A stretch of DNA of 64,000 nt from Microbacteriaceae bacterium MWH-Ta3 (GTDB taxonomy: Bacteria > Actinomycetota > Actinomycetes > Actinomycetales > Microbacteriaceae). The stretch spans positions 1,426,001-1,490,000 of the forward strand of contig QBKD01000001.1 in NCBI GenBank assembly GCA_003053925.1, given 5' to 3'. The stretch's first letter is position 1, and every line of letters begins with the position of its first letter. The notes under the pieces are model-generated. The model was not told the origin of the DNA, did not search any database, and saw only the letters and a list, made by a program, of their open reading frames with translations. A program made the position numbers and the translations under genes. This document shows, in pieces, positions 7,846 to 17,668 of this stretch.

Positions 7846-7881
7846 CCCCCTCGGGATAACCCTCTACTAGGAGTGATACAC

Positions 7882-8772
7882 ATGGCGGAAAACACCGTCG
7901 GAACCGCGCGAGTGAAGCGCGGACTTGCCGAAATGCTCAAGGGCGGCGTCATCATGGACGTCGTGACTGCCGACCAGGCAAAGATTGCGGAAGACGCGGG
8001 CGCTGTTGCCGTTATGGCACTCGAGCGTGTTCCCGCGGACATCCGCGCTCAGGGTGGTGTCGCTCGTATGAGTGATCCCGATCTGATCGATGAAATCATT
8101 GCGTCGGTCTCGATTCCCGTCATGGCCAAGGCGCGTATTGGTCACTTCGTCGAGGCACAGATTCTTCAGACGCTTGGCGTTGACTACATCGACGAGTCCG
8201 AGGTGCTGTCGCCGGCAGACTACGTCAACCACATTGACAAGTTCCCCTTCACGGTGCCGTTTGTGTGTGGCGCAACGAACCTGGGCGAGGCCCTTCGTCG
8301 TATCACCGAAGGTGCCGCCATGATTCGCTCCAAGGGTGAAGCAGGCACGGGCGATGTGTCCGAGGCAACGAAGCACATTCGCACCATTCTGGGCGAAGTT
8401 CGTGCGCTGTCGGCTAAGACCGACGACGAACTTTACGTCGCCGCCAAGGAACTGCAGGCACCGTACGACCTGGTCGTTGAGGTTGCACGTACCGGCAAGC
8501 TTCCCGTCGTGCTGTTCACCGCAGGTGGTGTGGCCACTCCCGCGGATGCTGCGCTGATGATGCAGTTGGGTGCGGATGGCGTATTCGTCGGCTCGGGTAT
8601 TTTCAAGTCGGGTAACCCCGCAGCTCGTGCGGCGGCAATTGTCAAGGCAACCACCTTCTATACCGATCCCGCGGTTGTGGCAGAGGCATCGCGTGGACTG
8701 GGCGAGGCCATGGTCGGCATCAACGTGTCTGACCTGCCAGCCCCTCACCGCCTGTCCGAGCGTGGCTGGTAA
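7882..8772 (+). CDS. pdxS: Pyridoxal 5'-phosphate synthase subunit PdxS
   Basis: Synthase subunit of the DXP-independent vitamin B6 pathway. It joins ribose 5-phosphate, glyceraldehyde 3-phosphate and ammonia from PdxT to make PLP. The (beta/alpha)8 protein has 296 residues, with conserved [35 protein letters not shown] and VGSGIF segments. ATG 7882 ([11 protein letters not shown]) was chosen because AGGAG at 7869-7873 is 8 bases upstream; GTG at 7873 lies inside that site. The 3' end overlaps pdxT by 11 bases. Confidence 0.97.
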   Translation: MAENTVGTARVKRGLAEMLKGGVIMDVVTADQAKIAEDAGAVAVMALERVPADIRAQGGVARMSDPDLIDEIIASVSIPVMAKARIGHFVEAQILQTLGVDYIDESEVLSPADYVNHIDKFPFTVPFVCGATNLGEALRRITEGAAMIRSKGEAGTGDVSEATKHIRTILGEVRALSAKTDDELYVAAKELQAPYDLVVEVARTGKLPVVLFTAGGVATPADAALMMQLGADGVFVGSGIFKSGNPAARAAAIVKATTFYTDPAVVAEASRGLGEAMVGINVSDLPAPHRLSERGW

Positions 8773-9376
8773 TCAGACGCCTCTGATTGGCGTGCTCGCC
8801 CTTCAGGGCGATGTGCGCGAGCACGACGAGACTCTGCGTGCGTTGGGGTACGACACAGTCCTGGTGCGTACCCCAGCGGACGTTTCTCGTGTGGACGCCT
8901 TAGTCATCCCGGGCGGAGAGTCCAGCGTCATCGACAAGCTCTCGCGCATTTTTGGGGTGCGCGAGCCGATTGTGTCCCGCATTCAGGGCGGCATGCCGGT
9001 TCTGGGAACGTGCGCGGGCCTGATTATGTTGGCACACACAATCTCGGGCGGCATTCATGACCAACAAACATTCGGTGGTCTCGATATCACCGTCGCGCGA
9101 AACGCCTTTGGCTCCCAGGCGGAATCGTTCGAGGCGGACCTCATCGTCGATGGTGTGGCCGCAGAACCCATTCACGTGGCCTTCATTCGCGGTCCCGTCA
9201 TCACCGATGTAGGACGTGGCGTCGAGGTCATTTCGACGTTGCCGTCTGGCCAAATAGTCGGTGTACGACAGGGTGCCCTCGTCGGTGTGTCATTCCACCC
9301 CGAGGTTGTCGGTGAGACCCGTCTTCACCGCTGGTTCGTCGAGTCGCTTGTGCGCGACGCGATGGCCAATCGATAG
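8762..9376 (+). CDS. pdxT: Pyridoxal 5'-phosphate synthase glutaminase subunit PdxT
   Basis: Class I glutamine amidotransferase that supplies ammonia to PdxS. The protein begins [17 protein letters not shown] from GTG 8762, inside the end of pdxS, and has 204 residues; the longer open frame to 8570 only shadows pdxS. The catalytic Cys is in LGTCAGLIM and the His-Glu pair in SFHPEVV. Its TAG stop is also the first half of a TAGAAT hexamer that is a candidate promoter for yebC. Confidence 0.94.
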   Translation: MAGNQTPLIGVLALQGDVREHDETLRALGYDTVLVRTPADVSRVDALVIPGGESSVIDKLSRIFGVREPIVSRIQGGMPVLGTCAGLIMLAHTISGGIHDQQTFGGLDITVARNAFGSQAESFEADLIVDGVAAEPIHVAFIRGPVITDVGRGVEVISTLPSGQIVGVRQGALVGVSFHPEVVGETRLHRWFVESLVRDAMANR

Positions 9377-9379
9377 AAT
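9374..9379 (+). promoter_or_regulatory. candidate -10 box of yebC, formed on the pdxT stop codon
   Basis: TAGAAT; its first three bases are the pdxT stop. Initiation near 9386 would leave a leader of about 20 bases that contains the yebC ribosome site. Confidence 0.45.
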
Positions 9380-9406
9380 TTCACCGCACACCATCGAGAG
9401 GTAACA

Positions 9407-10168
9407 ATGTCCGGTCACTCCAAATGGGCTACAACAAAGCACAAAAAGGCGGTAATTGACGCCAAGCGTGCGAAGTCCTTTGCCAAGCTCATCAAGAACA
9501 TCGAGGTCGCGGCCAAGATGGGCGGCGCCGACATGAGCGGAAACCCCACCCTGGTTGATGCTGTCTACAAGGCTAAGAAGACGAGTGTTCCCAACGACAA
9601 CATCGATCGCGCCATCAAGCGCGGCGCAGGTCTGTCGGGCGAGTCCATCGAGTACATGACCATCATGTACGAAGGATATGCAGCGGGTGGCGTTGCCCTG
9701 CTGATTGAATGTCTCACCGATAACAAAAACCGTGCCGCCGCGGAAACACGTACGGCAATGTCGCGTAACGGCGGCACCATGGCCGATCCTGGTTCAGTTG
9801 CCTACAATTTCACGCGCAAGGGCGTCATTTCAATCACCAAGGTCGACGGTGTGACCGAAGATGACATCCTCGAAGCAGTTCTCGACGCGGGCGCCGAAGA
9901 AGTTATCGACCGTGGCTTGGGTTTTGAAGTTATTACCGAGCCGTCGAACCTTGTTGCGGCCCGAATGGCGCTGCAAGATGCGGGAATCGATTTTGATGGC
10001 GCGGAAGCGGAATTCGTTCCCTCGGTACAAATCGAAATCGATGCCGATACTGCACGCAAGGTTTTCAAGCTCATCGATGCGCTCGAAGACTTGGACGATG
10101 TGCAGAATATTTTTGCAAACTTCTCGATTTCGGCGGATGTTCAAGCCGAGCTCGATAACGACGAGTAG
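9407..10168 (+). CDS. yebC: YebC/PmpR family regulatory or translation-assisting protein
   Basis: Cytoplasmic TACO1/YebC family protein of 253 residues, starting [15 protein letters not shown], the family signature. Members were described as transcriptional regulators and, more recently, as factors easing ribosome stalling at polyproline. AGAGG at 9399-9403 precedes the ATG. It stands before ruvCAB, the usual arrangement. Its stop is followed after three bases by the TTG of ruvC. Confidence 0.95.
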   Translation: MSGHSKWATTKHKKAVIDAKRAKSFAKLIKNIEVAAKMGGADMSGNPTLVDAVYKAKKTSVPNDNIDRAIKRGAGLSGESIEYMTIMYEGYAAGGVALLIECLTDNKNRAAAETRTAMSRNGGTMADPGSVAYNFTRKGVISITKVDGVTEDDILEAVLDAGAEEVIDRGLGFEVITEPSNLVAARMALQDAGIDFDGAEAEFVPSVQIEIDADTARKVFKLIDALEDLDDVQNIFANFSISADVQAELDNDE

Positions 10169-10171
10169 CCG

Positions 10172-10717
10172 TTGCGTATTCTCGGCATCGATCCCGGCCT
10201 TACACGCTGTGGAGTCGGTGTCGTCGACGTCGATGTTCGCCGCGCCGCAACGTTCGTGGCGGTTGACGTCGTGCGCTCACCTGCCGATTTGCCTCTTGAA
10301 TCACGTCTCTTAAGTATTCGCAATCAACTCGTCACAATGCTCGATGAGTGGACTCCCGATGTGATTGCCGTCGAACGTGTGTTCGCGCAACACAATGTTC
10401 GCAGCGTGATGGGGACAGCCCAAGTTGCGGGTATCGCGCTGTTATTAGCAGCAGAGCGCGGAATTCCGGTGGCGATGCATACGCCATCGGAGGTCAAAGC
10501 CGCAGTGACGGGCTACGGAAAGGCGGACAAAGCGCAGGTCACGGCAATGATCACGAAGCTCTTGAATCTTGCCGCCCCGCCTAAGCCTGCCGACGCAGCA
10601 GATGCCCTTGCCTTGGCCGTGTGTCACGCGTGGCGCGGGTCTGCGCTCATCACGCCGGCAACGGAAACCCCTGCTCAGCGCGCGTGGCGCGATGCGCAAA
10701 ATCGTGCGCGCTCGTAG
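10172..10717 (+). CDS. ruvC: Crossover junction endodeoxyribonuclease RuvC
   Basis: Holliday-junction resolvase that cuts junctions moved by RuvAB. The protein begins [14 protein letters not shown] from a TTG codon at 10172; no ATG or GTG fits, and the family N-terminus starts here. The acidic catalytic residues are visible in GIDPG, AVERVF and the C-terminal [10 protein letters not shown]. It has 181 residues. The stop TAG begins the TAGGCT hexamer that lies 12 bases before ruvA. Confidence 0.95.
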   Translation: MRILGIDPGLTRCGVGVVDVDVRRAATFVAVDVVRSPADLPLESRLLSIRNQLVTMLDEWTPDVIAVERVFAQHNVRSVMGTAQVAGIALLLAAERGIPVAMHTPSEVKAAVTGYGKADKAQVTAMITKLLNLAAPPKPADAADALALAVCHAWRGSALITPATETPAQRAWRDAQNRARS

Positions 10718-10720
10718 GCT
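10715..10720 (+). promoter_or_regulatory. candidate leaderless promoter of ruvA on the ruvC stop codon
   Basis: TAGGCT with six bases to the ruvA ATG at 10727. This is the fixed spacing seen at seven starts in the window and predicts an mRNA that begins at the AUG. Confidence 0.5.
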
Positions 10721-10726
10721 AATCGA

Positions 10727-11296
10727 ATGATTGCTTCTCTGCGCGGCACGGTGTCCACGGTATCGTCCGGCGATGCTGTAATCGATGTAGGTGGCGTCGG
10801 ATATCAGGTTCTCGTGACGCCTGCGCACGCGCAGTCGTTACGAGTGGGTCAGGAGGTTGACCTTGTCACCGTACTGATTCCGCGCGAGGATGAATGGACC
10901 CTCTTTGGGTTTATGTCCGCACACGAGAAGGCTCTCTTCGGCGTTTTACGCAGCGTGACCGGCGTGGGCCCCAAAACCGCGCTCGGTATCTTGGGGCAAC
11001 TGACGGCAGACGAAATCGCCGACGCCGTTGCGACCGGCGACGATTCCGTGTTCCGGCGTGTCAGCGGCATCGGTCAGAAGACTGCGTCCTTGATTATTGT
11101 CAGTCTGACGGGCAAGATGCCGCAGGCGGGTAGTTCGTCAACATCGTCCGACCTGGTGGCGGCGCTTACCGGCCTCGGGTGGTCAGACAAGGCGGCTCGT
11201 GATGTCGCGCGCGACGTCACCACAGCGCACCCGAACGCAAGCGTGGCGGAACTTTTGCGCCACGCATTGGCGACCATGAAGGGAGCCGCATCGTGA
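10727..11296 (+). CDS. ruvA: Holliday junction branch migration complex subunit RuvA
   Basis: Junction-binding partner of RuvB, 189 residues. It has the N-terminal OB-fold (MIASLRGTV), two helix-hairpin-helix motifs ([10 protein letters not shown] and [10 protein letters not shown]) and the C-terminal RuvB-contact domain ([11 protein letters not shown]). There is no clear ribosome site before the ATG, in keeping with the leaderless promoter proposed here. The stop overlaps the ruvB GTG by four bases (GTGA). Confidence 0.96.
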   Translation: MIASLRGTVSTVSSGDAVIDVGGVGYQVLVTPAHAQSLRVGQEVDLVTVLIPREDEWTLFGFMSAHEKALFGVLRSVTGVGPKTALGILGQLTADEIADAVATGDDSVFRRVSGIGQKTASLIIVSLTGKMPQAGSSSTSSDLVAALTGLGWSDKAARDVARDVTTAHPNASVAELLRHALATMKGAAS

Positions 11297-12285
11297 GCCT
11301 CGACGACGCCGCTACCGAGGGTGACATCAATTTTGAGGGCGCGCTACGCCCCGGTTCCTTGGACGAATTCGTGGGTCAACAGAAGGTGCGCACTCAACTG
11401 TCGGTTCTCCTGAGTGCGGCGGCTATGGAATCTCGCGCGGCGGACCACATTCTGTTGGCCGGTCCGCCCGGATTGGGTAAAACCACACTGGCGATGATCG
11501 TGGCACATGATTCGGGATCTGCGCTTCGGATGTCCAGCGGACCCGCAATCCAGCACGCCGGCGATCTCGCGGCTATTCTGTCGTCACTTCAGCCCGGAGA
11601 CACGCTGTTTATTGACGAAATCCATCGAATGGCACGGTCCGCCGAGGAAATGTTGTACCTCGCGATGGAAGATTTCCGCATCGACATCGTGGTTGGTAAG
11701 GGTCCCGGTGCGACGACAGTTCCCCTCGAGATCGCACCGTTCACACTGGTCGGCGCCACCACGCGCAGTGGAATGTTGCCCGCGCCGCTTCGTGACCGAT
11801 TCGGATTCACCGCACATCTGGAGTACTACGACGTTCCCGAGGTGGAAACCATCCTGCAGCGCAGCGCGTCGCTCCTGGGTATCGAGCTCGATTCCACCGC
11901 AATCCATGAACTTGCGCGCCGTTCGCGTGGAACGCCGCGCATCGCTAATCGTCTGTTGCGACGAGTTCGTGATTACCTCGTCGTACATGCGGCAGAGGGC
12001 ACCGCAGAGGCCGTGTCGGCCGCGCTGCATGTATACGACATCGACGACAGCGGGTTGGATCGCATCGACAGGGCGGTCGTCACCGCGTTGATCACGACGT
12101 TCGGTGGGGGACCGGTGGGGATTTCCACCCTTGCCTCGGCAGTGGGCGAGGAGAAGGACACGATCGAATCGGTCGTCGAGCCTTATCTGGTGCGCATTGG
12201 ATTCATTGCGCGAACTCCGCGTGGTCGCACGGCGACAGATGCCGCGTGGAACCATGTCGGGCTCGTTCCGCCCAGCAGACTATAG
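11293..12285 (+). CDS. ruvB: Holliday junction branch migration ATPase RuvB
   Basis: AAA+ motor that drives branch migration with RuvA, 330 residues. Walker [10 protein letters not shown], Walker B FIDEIHR, sensor 1 GATTRSG and the C-terminal winged helix (FIARTPRGR) are visible. The GTG start at 11293 overlaps the ruvA stop. The end overlaps TATAGT, a candidate -10 for the yajC-secDF genes. Confidence 0.97.
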   Translation: MSLDDAATEGDINFEGALRPGSLDEFVGQQKVRTQLSVLLSAAAMESRAADHILLAGPPGLGKTTLAMIVAHDSGSALRMSSGPAIQHAGDLAAILSSLQPGDTLFIDEIHRMARSAEEMLYLAMEDFRIDIVVGKGPGATTVPLEIAPFTLVGATTRSGMLPAPLRDRFGFTAHLEYYDVPEVETILQRSASLLGIELDSTAIHELARRSRGTPRIANRLLRRVRDYLVVHAAEGTAEAVSAALHVYDIDDSGLDRIDRAVVTALITTFGGGPVGISTLASAVGEEKDTIESVVEPYLVRIGFIARTPRGRTATDAAWNHVGLVPPSRL

Positions 12286-12286
12286 T
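12281..12286 (+). promoter_or_regulatory. candidate -10 box of yajC-secDF at the ruvB stop
   Basis: TATAGT spans the ruvB TAG (12283-12285). It would give a leader of about 26 bases containing the yajC ribosome site TGAAAGGA. Confidence 0.45.
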
Positions 12287-12318
12287 GAAAGAATTGTTTC
12301 CCGCTGAAAGGATTTCCC

Positions 12319-12618
12319 GTGGAAGAGTTTGACTGGACTACCGTCATGATGGTCGCCGTTCTGGCAATGATGGTTCTCTTCATGATTCGCAACTCGCGTA
12401 AGCGTAAGGCTGACCTCGAGAACCTGCGTACTCAGATTGCTCCCGGCGCCGAGGTCATGACCAGCGGCGGTTTGTTCGGCGTCATTGTGAGCATCGACGA
12501 GGAAAACAACCAGGCAGTTATCGAGTCGGTACCCGGCACTCGTTTTCGCGTGCACACGCAGGCCATTGGCCGCGTCGTCGAGCCCGTTGCTGCGGCCGAC
12601 GCCACCGACGCCGCCTAG
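12319..12618 (+). CDS. yajC: Sec translocon accessory subunit YajC
   Basis: Single-pass membrane subunit of the SecDF-YajC complex, 99 residues. One hydrophobic helix (about 10-22) is followed by RNSRKRKADLE and a cytoplasmic domain with the family pattern MTSGGLFGVIVSI. The GTG start at 12319 follows TGAAAGGA. secD begins 30 bases after the stop. Confidence 0.93.
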   Translation: MEEFDWTTVMMVAVLAMMVLFMIRNSRKRKADLENLRTQIAPGAEVMTSGGLFGVIVSIDEENNQAVIESVPGTRFRVHTQAIGRVVEPVAAADATDAA

Positions 12619-12647
12619 TCTTCTTTCTCTCAACCTTCGGAGTTTCA

Positions 12648-14348
12648 GTGTCTTCTCGTAGTGCACGCAGTGGTGCGATTCGTTCGCTTGTATGGCTGCT
12701 CGTAATTTTCCTTGGCCTGGCTGGCATGATCGGCTGGGGTGTGGCATCGAATCAGGGCGGATGGACCCCGAAGCTTGCCCTTGACCTCGAGGGCGGAACG
12801 CAGATTATTCTGGCGCCGCAAATTGCCGAGGGTGTCACCATCACGGAAGAGCAGTTGTCTCAGGCGGTGGCAATCATTCGTCAGCGTGTGGACGCTTCGG
12901 GCGTGAGTGAAGCCGAAGTAACGACTCAGGGCGGTAGCAACATTGTGGTGTCGTTGCCGGGTACACCTGATGAAGAAACTCTGGACCGCATTCGGTCATC
13001 GGCCAAGTTGGAGTTCCGTGCCGTTCTTGCGACCGATGCACAAGCGAACATCGATGCATACAACGCAGCCAATGCCACTGCACTTGAAGAAGACCCCACG
13101 GCGATTCCCGCTCCGCTGTTCCCCGAGCCCACGGCCGACCCGACGGACGGTTCGGACCTGAACTGGATTGACGCGGATCTCACGGCGTTGTATCAGAATT
13201 CCACGTGTGAGGAACTCGACGCAGCGGGCGCCAACACCGCAAACCCTGCCGAGCCATTGGTTGTCTGTGATGACGCAGGCGTGTACAAGTACATTCTTGG
13301 ACCGGTCGAGGTAGACGGTGCGCAGGTAATTGACGCCTCGGCAAACCTCGTGGCAGGGGCAAACGGTGTCGTCACGAATGAGTGGGGCGTCTATTTGACG
13401 TTCAACGAGGCGGGTACCACGGCGTTCCGTACCGTCACCGAGCGTTTGATCACGTTCACGGGCGTGCAAAATCAGTTCGCAATCGTGCTGGATGGCAAAG
13501 TTATCTCCGCACCGATGACCAATTCGGCAATTACCGATGGCAAGCCGGTCATCAGCGGAACTTTCACCCAGGACACCGCGATAGTTTTGGCCGACCAGTT
13601 GAAGTTCGGTGCGCTGCCCATTGGCTTCGCGGTTCAGTCGCAGGACACCATCACGGCCACGCTGGGTCTGGAACAGCTGAATAGCGGTCTGATTGCCGGT
13701 GGTATTGGTCTGTTGCTCGTGATCATCTACTCGTTGTTCCAGTACCGTGCACTCGCCTCGGTCACGATTGCGTCGCTCATCGTCGCGTTCGGACTTACCT
13801 ATTTGGTGATTACGTATCTCTCGGCTGCGAATGGTTACCGTCTGTCATTGGCCGGTGTCGCGGGTTTGATCGTGGCCATCGGTATCACCGCCGACTCGTT
13901 TATCGTCTACTTCGAACGTGTCCGTGATGAACTGCGTGACGGTCGTAGCCTCGGTTCCGCCATCGATTCCGGTTGGTCCCGCGCGCTGCGCACCATTGTC
14001 GCGAGTGACTTTGTCAACGTGCTCGCCGCGGTCATTCTGTTTGTGCTGGCCGTCGGAAATGTTCGTGGCTTTGCATTTACGTTGGGTGTCACCACGATTG
14101 TCGACCTCGTCGTTGTCATTCTGTTTACGCACCCCTTGTTACAGCTGTTGGGTCGCACGTCGTTCTTCGACAGTGGACACAAATGGAGTGGACTTGACCC
14201 CAATGCGTTGGGAGCGGTGTATCGCGGTCGCGCAAAGTTCGTTCCCTCGGCAGAAATCGCCGCGACAAAACGTGCGTCGGTTTCGAAGGAGGCCGCCAAG
14301 CGTCAATCGATTGCCGAACGCAAGGCCGAGCAGGGAGGCGAAAAATAA
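12648..14348 (+). CDS. secD: Protein translocase subunit SecD
   Basis: Membrane component of the accessory translocase that uses the proton gradient to pull exported proteins. It has 566 residues: TM1 near 13-32, a long external domain with the signature LDLEGGTQI and an Asp/Pro-rich insert bearing two cysteines (STCEEL, VVCDDAG), then five helices with GITADSFIVYFERVRDE. The basic tail SKEAAKRQSIAERKAEQ is cytoplasmic. GTG 12648 follows CGGAG. The stop overlaps the secF ATG by one base. Confidence 0.96.
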   Translation: MSSRSARSGAIRSLVWLLVIFLGLAGMIGWGVASNQGGWTPKLALDLEGGTQIILAPQIAEGVTITEEQLSQAVAIIRQRVDASGVSEAEVTTQGGSNIVVSLPGTPDEETLDRIRSSAKLEFRAVLATDAQANIDAYNAANATALEEDPTAIPAPLFPEPTADPTDGSDLNWIDADLTALYQNSTCEELDAAGANTANPAEPLVVCDDAGVYKYILGPVEVDGAQVIDASANLVAGANGVVTNEWGVYLTFNEAGTTAFRTVTERLITFTGVQNQFAIVLDGKVISAPMTNSAITDGKPVISGTFTQDTAIVLADQLKFGALPIGFAVQSQDTITATLGLEQLNSGLIAGGIGLLLVIIYSLFQYRALASVTIASLIVAFGLTYLVITYLSAANGYRLSLAGVAGLIVAIGITADSFIVYFERVRDELRDGRSLGSAIDSGWSRALRTIVASDFVNVLAAVILFVLAVGNVRGFAFTLGVTTIVDLVVVILFTHPLLQLLGRTSFFDSGHKWSGLDPNALGAVYRGRAKFVPSAEIAATKRASVSKEAAKRQSIAERKAEQGGEK

Positions 14349-15346
14349 TGTCGCGCTTTACAGATTTGGGTAACAGCCTGTACACCGGCGATAAGTCATT
14401 TGACTTCGTGGGCCGCCGCTGGCTCTGGTACGCGGTCTCGGCCGTTATCGTCCTGTTGACCATCGCCATTACCTCCCTTCGAGGCGGATTCCTCTTCGGA
14501 ATTGAATTCCGTGGTGGCTCAGAATTCCGTATTTCTCAGCCTGCTGTCGTGGACGTCGAGATCGCTCACGATGCCGTTGCATCTGTCATCGGCAAATCCG
14601 AGGCACGTATTTCTGTTGTGGGTCAGGACTCTATTCGTGTCCAAACAGAGCAGCTGACGACAGAAGACACCGATGCCGTGCGTTTGGCCTTGGCTGATTC
14701 GTACAGCGTGACTGTGAACGAAGTGACGTCAAGTTTCATCGGTGCGTCATGGGGTGCAGATATCACCGGTCAGGCACTTCGTGCACTGGCAATATTCCTT
14801 GGCGTGGTAGCCGTAATTATGGCGCTGTATTTCCGTACGTGGAAAATGTCGGTAGCCGCTCTCGTAGCGCTCGTTCACGACCTCGCACTCACGGCCGGAA
14901 TCTACGGCGTGTTGGGTCTCGAAGTTACGCCTGCTGCCGTGATTGGTTTGCTGACCATCCTGGGCTACTCGTTGTATGACACCGTGGTTGTGTTTGACAA
15001 GATTCGCGAGAACACCACCTACGCGCACAGCAGTAGTGGAGCGACCTTCGCGGAATCGGTAAACCTTGCCGTAAACCAGACGTTGGTGCGATCCATCAAC
15101 ACGAGTGTCGTGGCCGCCTTGCCTGTAGCCGCAATTCTCTTTATTGGCTCGGTGCTTCTCGGTGCAGGTACGCTGCGGGATATCGCGTTGGCGCTGTTCA
15201 TTGGTATTTTGGCGGGAACCTACTCGACAATCTTTATTGCAGCGCCGATGTACGCCCACCTGCGTGAATCGGAGCCCGAGGAATCCAAATGGGGACGCGC
15301 GCAGAAGGTTCGTGTCGAGCGTGTGGGTGACGGCGCGGTCCGCTAA
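14348..15346 (+). CDS. secF: Protein translocase subunit SecF
   Basis: Partner of SecD, 332 residues with six helices and the first external domain beginning FLFGIEFRGGSEF. The conserved SLYDTVVVFDKIREN segment is present. It starts in the TAATG overlap with secD. A short gap of 32 bases leads to rel; no apt gene intervenes as it does in M. tuberculosis. Confidence 0.95.
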   Translation: MSRFTDLGNSLYTGDKSFDFVGRRWLWYAVSAVIVLLTIAITSLRGGFLFGIEFRGGSEFRISQPAVVDVEIAHDAVASVIGKSEARISVVGQDSIRVQTEQLTTEDTDAVRLALADSYSVTVNEVTSSFIGASWGADITGQALRALAIFLGVVAVIMALYFRTWKMSVAALVALVHDLALTAGIYGVLGLEVTPAAVIGLLTILGYSLYDTVVVFDKIRENTTYAHSSSGATFAESVNLAVNQTLVRSINTSVVAALPVAAILFIGSVLLGAGTLRDIALALFIGILAGTYSTIFIAAPMYAHLRESEPEESKWGRAQKVRVERVGDGAVR

Positions 15347-15355
15347 TTTCAGGAA

Positions 15356-15361
15356 TACACT
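15356..15361 (+). promoter_or_regulatory. possible -10 box of rel
   Basis: TACACT, 18 bases before the rel ATG; the ribosome site GGAGG (15370-15374) lies between. No -35 box is visible. Confidence 0.3.
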
Positions 15362-15378
15362 GACAAGCGGAGGTACAC

Positions 15379-17619
15379 ATGAGCGAGGTGTCGACAACAG
15401 GGACTCTGTTCAAGCGCTCGCTTCTGCCACGAATCTTCGCAAAGTCGGAAACCGGCGGTCAACTCGAGCGCATTATTAAGGCACTTCGCCAGTCCAATCC
15501 GCGTGCCGACGTTGCAGTCGTTGAGCGGGCGTACGACGTTGCAAAGAAGGCCCATGAGGGCCAAATGCGGCGTTCGGGCGAGCAGTACATCACTCACCCT
15601 CTTGCCGTCGCCGAGATTCTTGTGGAACTAGGAATTGGCCCCAAAACCATCGCAGCGGCATTACTGCACGACACGGTCGAGGATACGGACTATTCTCTCG
15701 AAGCGCTCCGGGCCGATTTCGGCGACCAAATTGCACTCCTCGTTGACGGAGTAACCAAGCTCGATAAATTGAAGTACGGCGACTCCGCGCAAGCAGAAAC
15801 CATGCGCAAAATGGTGGTTGCCATGTCGAAAGACATCCGTGTCTTGTTGATCAAGCTCGCAGACCGCCTGCACAATGCGCGCACCTGGGGATTCATGCCC
15901 ACCGCTTCGGCCGAGAAGAAGGCCCGCGAGACGCTCGAAATATACGCGCCGCTGGCTCATCGACTGGGTATTCAAAGCATCAAGTGGGAGCTCGAGGATC
16001 TTTCCTTCGCGGTGTTGTACCCCAAGCTATACGTCGAAATCGATTCGTTGGTGAAGGAACGTACTCCGGAGAGTGACCGTTTCGTCCAAGATTTAATCGA
16101 GCAAGTATCGGGTGACCTACGCGTCGCCCGCGTAAAGGGCGAGGTCAAGGGTCGCGCGAAGCAGTACTACTCGATTTATCAAAAAATGATTCGGTCATCG
16201 CGCGAGTTCAACGATATTTACGACCTCACGGGTATTCGTATTTTGGTACCCAGCATTCGCGATTGCTACGCGGCGCTCGGTGCCGTGCACGCTCGCTGGA
16301 ACCCGATGCCAGGCCGCTTCAAGGACTACATCGCAACGCCGAAGTTCAATCTGTATCAGTCGTTGCACACCACGGTATTCGGTCCCGGTGGCCGCGCGGT
16401 CGAAATCCAAATCCGTACGTATGACATGCATCGCCGGGCCGAATATGGTGTGGCCGCACACTGGAAATACAAAGAACGTCAAAATTCAGGCAAGAGCACG
16501 GACGATATTCGTCCTGACGAGAACATGGCGTGGCTGGCGCACATCACCGACTGGGAGGCCGAGACCGAGGACCCCACCGAGTTCCTCGACACTCTACGTT
16601 TCGAGATTGGCGCGAAGGAAGTCTACGTCTTCACTCCGCAAGGCAAGGTTGTGGGTTTGCCTGCCGGCGCCACTCCCGTGGACTTCGCATACACCGTGCA
16701 CACCGAGGTGGGCCACCGCGCAATGGGGGCCAAGGTAAACGGCCGGCTTGTGCCGCTTGATTCCACGCTGAATAGTGGCGATAGCGTCGAAATCCTGACC
16801 TCGAAGAGTCAAGAAGCAGGACCCAGCCAGGACTGGTTGAACTTCGTTAAGAGCCAGCGAGCAAAGAGCAAGATTCGTGGTTGGTTCCAAAAGGAACGCC
16901 GAGACGACGCCATTGAGCACGGTAAAGAGTCGTTGGCGAAGGCCGTGCGCAAACGTAACCTCCCGCTGCATCAGTTATTGTCTGCGGACAACATGACGCA
17001 TGTCGCAACTATGTTGCGCTACCACGACATCGACACCCTGTATGTGGCGCTGGGCGAGGGGCGCATCTCGTCACAGTCGGTGCTGGAGAAACTCACATCA
17101 TTGGCGCATGAGCACGATGACGATACCTTCACCGTTCCCACACGGACACCCACAGCACTCAAGGTCAACGATGCGGGAGTCTTGGTCAAGGGTGCGTCGG
17201 ACATTCTGGTCAAGCTCGCGAAGTGTTGCACTCCTGTTCCGGGTGACGAGATCATCGGTTTTGTCACGCGCGGCAGCGGGGTATCAATCCACCGTGGTGA
17301 CTGTCCGAACGTGAAGTCCTTCGAGGCGGAACGCGAGAGATTCATCGATGTCGAATGGGCGCCCTCAAACAAGAGCGTGTTCCGTGTGCACATTCAGGTC
17401 GAAGCACTCGACCGTTCGGGTCTGTTGTCCGACATCACCCGGGTCCTCAGCGAGCACCATGTGAATATTCTCAGCGCATCCGTAGCAACCGACGCCAACC
17501 GCTTGGCGACGAGCCGCTTCCTCTTTGAAATGGGCGACACGGTTCATCTCGATCGACTTCTCAACGCTGTACGCCGCATCGACGCTGTATACGACGTGTA
17601 CAGAGTAAAGGCCGGCTAG
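15379..17619 (+). CDS. relA: Bifunctional (p)ppGpp synthetase/hydrolase Rel
   Basis: Long RelA/SpoT homologue of 746 residues that makes and degrades the alarmone (p)ppGpp in amino-acid starvation. Order: HD hydrolase with LLHDTVEDT (about 45-200), synthetase with GRAKQYYSIYQKM and YQSLHTTVFGP (about 240-370), TGS (VYVFTPQGKVVGLPAG, about 405-465) and a C-terminal ACT domain (LDRSGLLSDITRVLSE). Both catalytic halves look intact, as expected for the single actinobacterial Rel. GGAGG is 4 bases before the ATG. It is convergent with the DUF349 gene. Confidence 0.97.
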   Translation: MSEVSTTGTLFKRSLLPRIFAKSETGGQLERIIKALRQSNPRADVAVVERAYDVAKKAHEGQMRRSGEQYITHPLAVAEILVELGIGPKTIAAALLHDTVEDTDYSLEALRADFGDQIALLVDGVTKLDKLKYGDSAQAETMRKMVVAMSKDIRVLLIKLADRLHNARTWGFMPTASAEKKARETLEIYAPLAHRLGIQSIKWELEDLSFAVLYPKLYVEIDSLVKERTPESDRFVQDLIEQVSGDLRVARVKGEVKGRAKQYYSIYQKMIRSSREFNDIYDLTGIRILVPSIRDCYAALGAVHARWNPMPGRFKDYIATPKFNLYQSLHTTVFGPGGRAVEIQIRTYDMHRRAEYGVAAHWKYKERQNSGKSTDDIRPDENMAWLAHITDWEAETEDPTEFLDTLRFEIGAKEVYVFTPQGKVVGLPAGATPVDFAYTVHTEVGHRAMGAKVNGRLVPLDSTLNSGDSVEILTSKSQEAGPSQDWLNFVKSQRAKSKIRGWFQKERRDDAIEHGKESLAKAVRKRNLPLHQLLSADNMTHVATMLRYHDIDTLYVALGEGRISSQSVLEKLTSLAHEHDDDTFTVPTRTPTALKVNDAGVLVKGASDILVKLAKCCTPVPGDEIIGFVTRGSGVSIHRGDCPNVKSFEAERERFIDVEWAPSNKSVFRVHIQVEALDRSGLLSDITRVLSEHHVNILSASVATDANRLATSRFLFEMGDTVHLDRLLNAVRRIDAVYDVYRVKAG

Positions 17620-17650
17620 TTCACTCGATGTGAGCGCCCTAACCGGCCTT
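17608..17650. terminator. possible shared hairpin between rel and the DUF349 gene
   Basis: AAGGCCGG at 17608-17615 can pair with CCGGCCTT at 17643-17650 across a 27-base loop that includes the rel stop. The long loop and missing T tract make this uncertain. Confidence 0.3.
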
Positions 17651-17668
17651 CGCTGTAGCGTATGTGGT

